From Lachnospiraceae bacterium UBA7012 (lineage in GTDB: Bacteria; Bacillota; Clostridia; Lachnospirales; Lachnospiraceae): a stretch of 6,323 nucleotides of DNA. Shown piece by piece: positions 5,339-6,323 of this stretch. The stretch is taken from NCBI GenBank assembly GCA_002449595.1, contig DJXE01000093.1, positions 1 to 6,323 on the forward strand. Direction: 5' to 3'. How positions within the stretch are numbered: the stretch's first letter is position 1; each line of letters opens with the position of its first letter. The position numbers and the translations under genes are program-made. The notes below the pieces were generated by a model, which was not told the DNA's origin, searched no databases, and saw only the letters and a program-made list of their open reading frames with translations.

Positions 5339-5377
5339 TTGTGGGAGCAGCAGCCACTGCGTACACCACAAAGGAGG
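5339..5377 (+). promoter_or_regulatory. Candidate L1-binding leader hairpin overlapping the rplK ribosome binding site
   Basis: TTGTGG (5339-5344) pairs with CCACAA (5366-5371), and GCAG (5347-5350) pairs with CTGC (5357-5360). This leaves an asymmetric internal loop of GA on the left and GTACA on the right. The left strand GUGGGAG followed on the right by CCAC matches the recalled L1 site of 23S rRNA (helix 77: GUGGGAG ... UACCAC). The Shine-Dalgarno AAGGAGG (5371-5377) starts at the last paired base. L1 is encoded in this operon and is a known translational repressor of L11-L1 mRNA in other bacteria; its binding here would cover the site. Assignment is inferred from sequence resemblance. 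Confidence 0.6.
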
Positions 5378-5382
5378 AAAAA

Positions 5383-5808
5383 ATGGCAAAGAAAGTAGAA
5401 GGTTACATCAAGTTACAGATCCAGGCCGGCAAAGCGACGCCCGCACCGCCGGTAGGACCTGCGCTGGGCCAGCATGGTGTCAACATCGTTGAGTTCACCA
5501 AGCAGTTCAACGCACAGACCGCGGACAAGGGCGATCTCATCATCCCTGTCGTCATCACGGTCTACACAGACAGAAGCTTCAGCTTCATCCTGAAGACTCC
5601 GCCCGCAGCTGTTCTTCTGAAGAAGGCAGCCGGCCTCGCGAAGGCTTCCGGCACTCCGAACAAGGAGAAGGTCGGTAAGGTCACGAAGGACCAGATCCGC
5701 GAGATCGCAGAGACCAAGATGCCCGATCTGAATGCGGCGTCGATCGAAGCGGCCATGAGCATGGTCGAAGGCACGGCGCGCAGCATGGGTATCACTGTTA
5801 CAGACTGA
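5383..5808 (+). CDS. rplK: 50S ribosomal protein L11 (uL11)
   Basis: L11 (141 aa, the usual length) forms the base of the L7/L12 stalk on the GTPase-associated 23S rRNA region, where elongation factors act and where stringent-response sensing is tuned. The N-terminal domain has the proline-rich [18 protein letters not shown] segment (18-35), the hinge [17 protein letters not shown] lies at 68-84, and the RNA-binding C-terminal domain ends with [21 protein letters not shown] lies 5 nt before ATG 5383. An in-frame GTG at 5317 is not used: it lacks a suitable Shine-Dalgarno and would add non-family residues. rplA begins 27 bp after the stop. Confidence 0.98.
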   Translation: MAKKVEGYIKLQIQAGKATPAPPVGPALGQHGVNIVEFTKQFNAQTADKGDLIIPVVITVYTDRSFSFILKTPPAAVLLKKAAGLAKASGTPNKEKVGKVTKDQIREIAETKMPDLNAASIEAAMSMVEGTARSMGITVTD

Positions 5809-5835
5809 GCGGTCGCACTTTAGGAGGATAGAATT

Positions 5836-6323
5836 ATGAAGCACGGAAAGAAATATGTCGAGGCGGCCAAACTCATCGACCGCGAGAAACAGTACGAGCC
5901 CGCAGAGGCGATCGCCCTGGTCAAGAAGACCAGCACGGCGAAATTTGATGAGACGATAGAGATCAACATCCGCACAGGCTGTGACGGACGTCACGCTGAC
6001 CAGCAGGTCCGCGGCGCGGTCGTCCTTCCCGCGGGTACCGGCAAGAGCGTCCGCGTTCTCGTGTTCGCCAAGGGCGCGAAGATCGACGAGGCGCAGGCTG
6101 CAGGCGCTGACTACGTCGGCGGCGAGGAGCTCCTTCCCAGGATCCAGAACGAGGGCTGGCTCGATTTCGACGTCGTCGTCGCGACACCCGACATGATGGG
6201 CGTCGTCGGCCGTCTCGGTAAGATCCTCGGCCCCAAGGGCCTGATGCCCAACCCGAAGGCAGGCACGGTCACGATGGACGTCACCAAGGCCATCGCTGAG
6301 ATCAAAGCCGGTAAGATCGAGTA
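5836..6323 (+). CDS. rplA: 50S ribosomal protein L1 (uL1), 3' partial
   Basis: L1 forms the mobile stalk beside the E site and helps release deacylated tRNA. It often doubles as a repressor of its own operon mRNA. The window shows 162 codons of an expected 230 or so; the frame is open to the edge. The N-terminal [15 protein letters not shown], the [15 protein letters not shown] segment (51-65) and the signature [14 protein letters not shown] (127-140) are all present. Where many L1 proteins have VDPRHADQ this one has CDGRHADQ (49-56), which I recall from Lachnospiraceae. AGGAGG (5822-5827) lies 8 nt before ATG. Together with rplK it makes the standard L11-L1 pair. Confidence 0.97.
   Translation, partial: MKHGKKYVEAAKLIDREKQYEPAEAIALVKKTSTAKFDETIEINIRTGCDGRHADQQVRGAVVLPAGTGKSVRVLVFAKGAKIDEAQAAGADYVGGEELLPRIQNEGWLDFDVVVATPDMMGVVGRLGKILGPKGLMPNPKAGTVTMDVTKAIAEIKAGKIE

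Noticed and set aside
5317..5382. In-frame GTG 5317 as an earlier rplK start
   Set aside because: The added 22 residues are not part of L11, there is no Shine-Dalgarno, and the codons lie inside the hairpin leader; ATG 5383 has an ideal AAGGAGG.

Overview
The window is a G+C-rich (roughly 60% by eye) piece of a bacterial chromosome. Every supported gene lies on the + strand. The order rpmG-secE-nusG-rplK-rplA, strong AGGAGG ribosome binding sites, a TTGACA-type promoter and the NusG sequence (KANIEKTIENR, VPMQDVVEIKNG, a WKDT-containing KOW domain) point to a Firmicute of the class Clostridia, most probably a high-G+C member of the Lachnospiraceae. The assignment comes from recalled family sequences, not from a search.

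Region 1 (1-870): the C-terminal end of a radical SAM/SPASM protein, then about 110 bp with an inverted repeat, then a small Nif11-like protein with a Gly-Gly-Gly motif and an acidic tail. A good intrinsic terminator closes the region. The pair resembles a RiPP maturase and its precursor, but the SPASM protein could equally be unrelated.

Region 2 (939-3532): an RsmF-type 16S rRNA m5C methyltransferase, followed with a 4-bp GTGA overlap by a membrane-anchored SGNH/GDSL hydrolase. The hydrolase has a coiled coil and a Thr/Gln/Gly-rich linker between its membrane anchor and catalytic domain.

Region 3 (3533-4027): about 495 bp without a gene. It holds several inverted repeats, including a terminator-like 11-bp hairpin enclosed by a distant 8-bp inverted repeat. 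A strong sigma-A promoter follows, then a structured 5' leader of about 118 nt.

Region 4 (4028-6323): rpmG (L33), secE, nusG, rplK (L11) and the start of rplA (L1), cut by the window edge. They supply two ribosomal stalk-region proteins, a small 50S protein, a translocon subunit and a transcription elongation factor. Two points stand out. NusG carries an extra N-terminal segment of about 87 residues, basic then acidic. The 132-nt nusG-rplK gap is packed with hairpins, and the last of these resembles the L1 binding site of 23S rRNA and abuts the rplK Shine-Dalgarno, which suggests L1 autoregulation.
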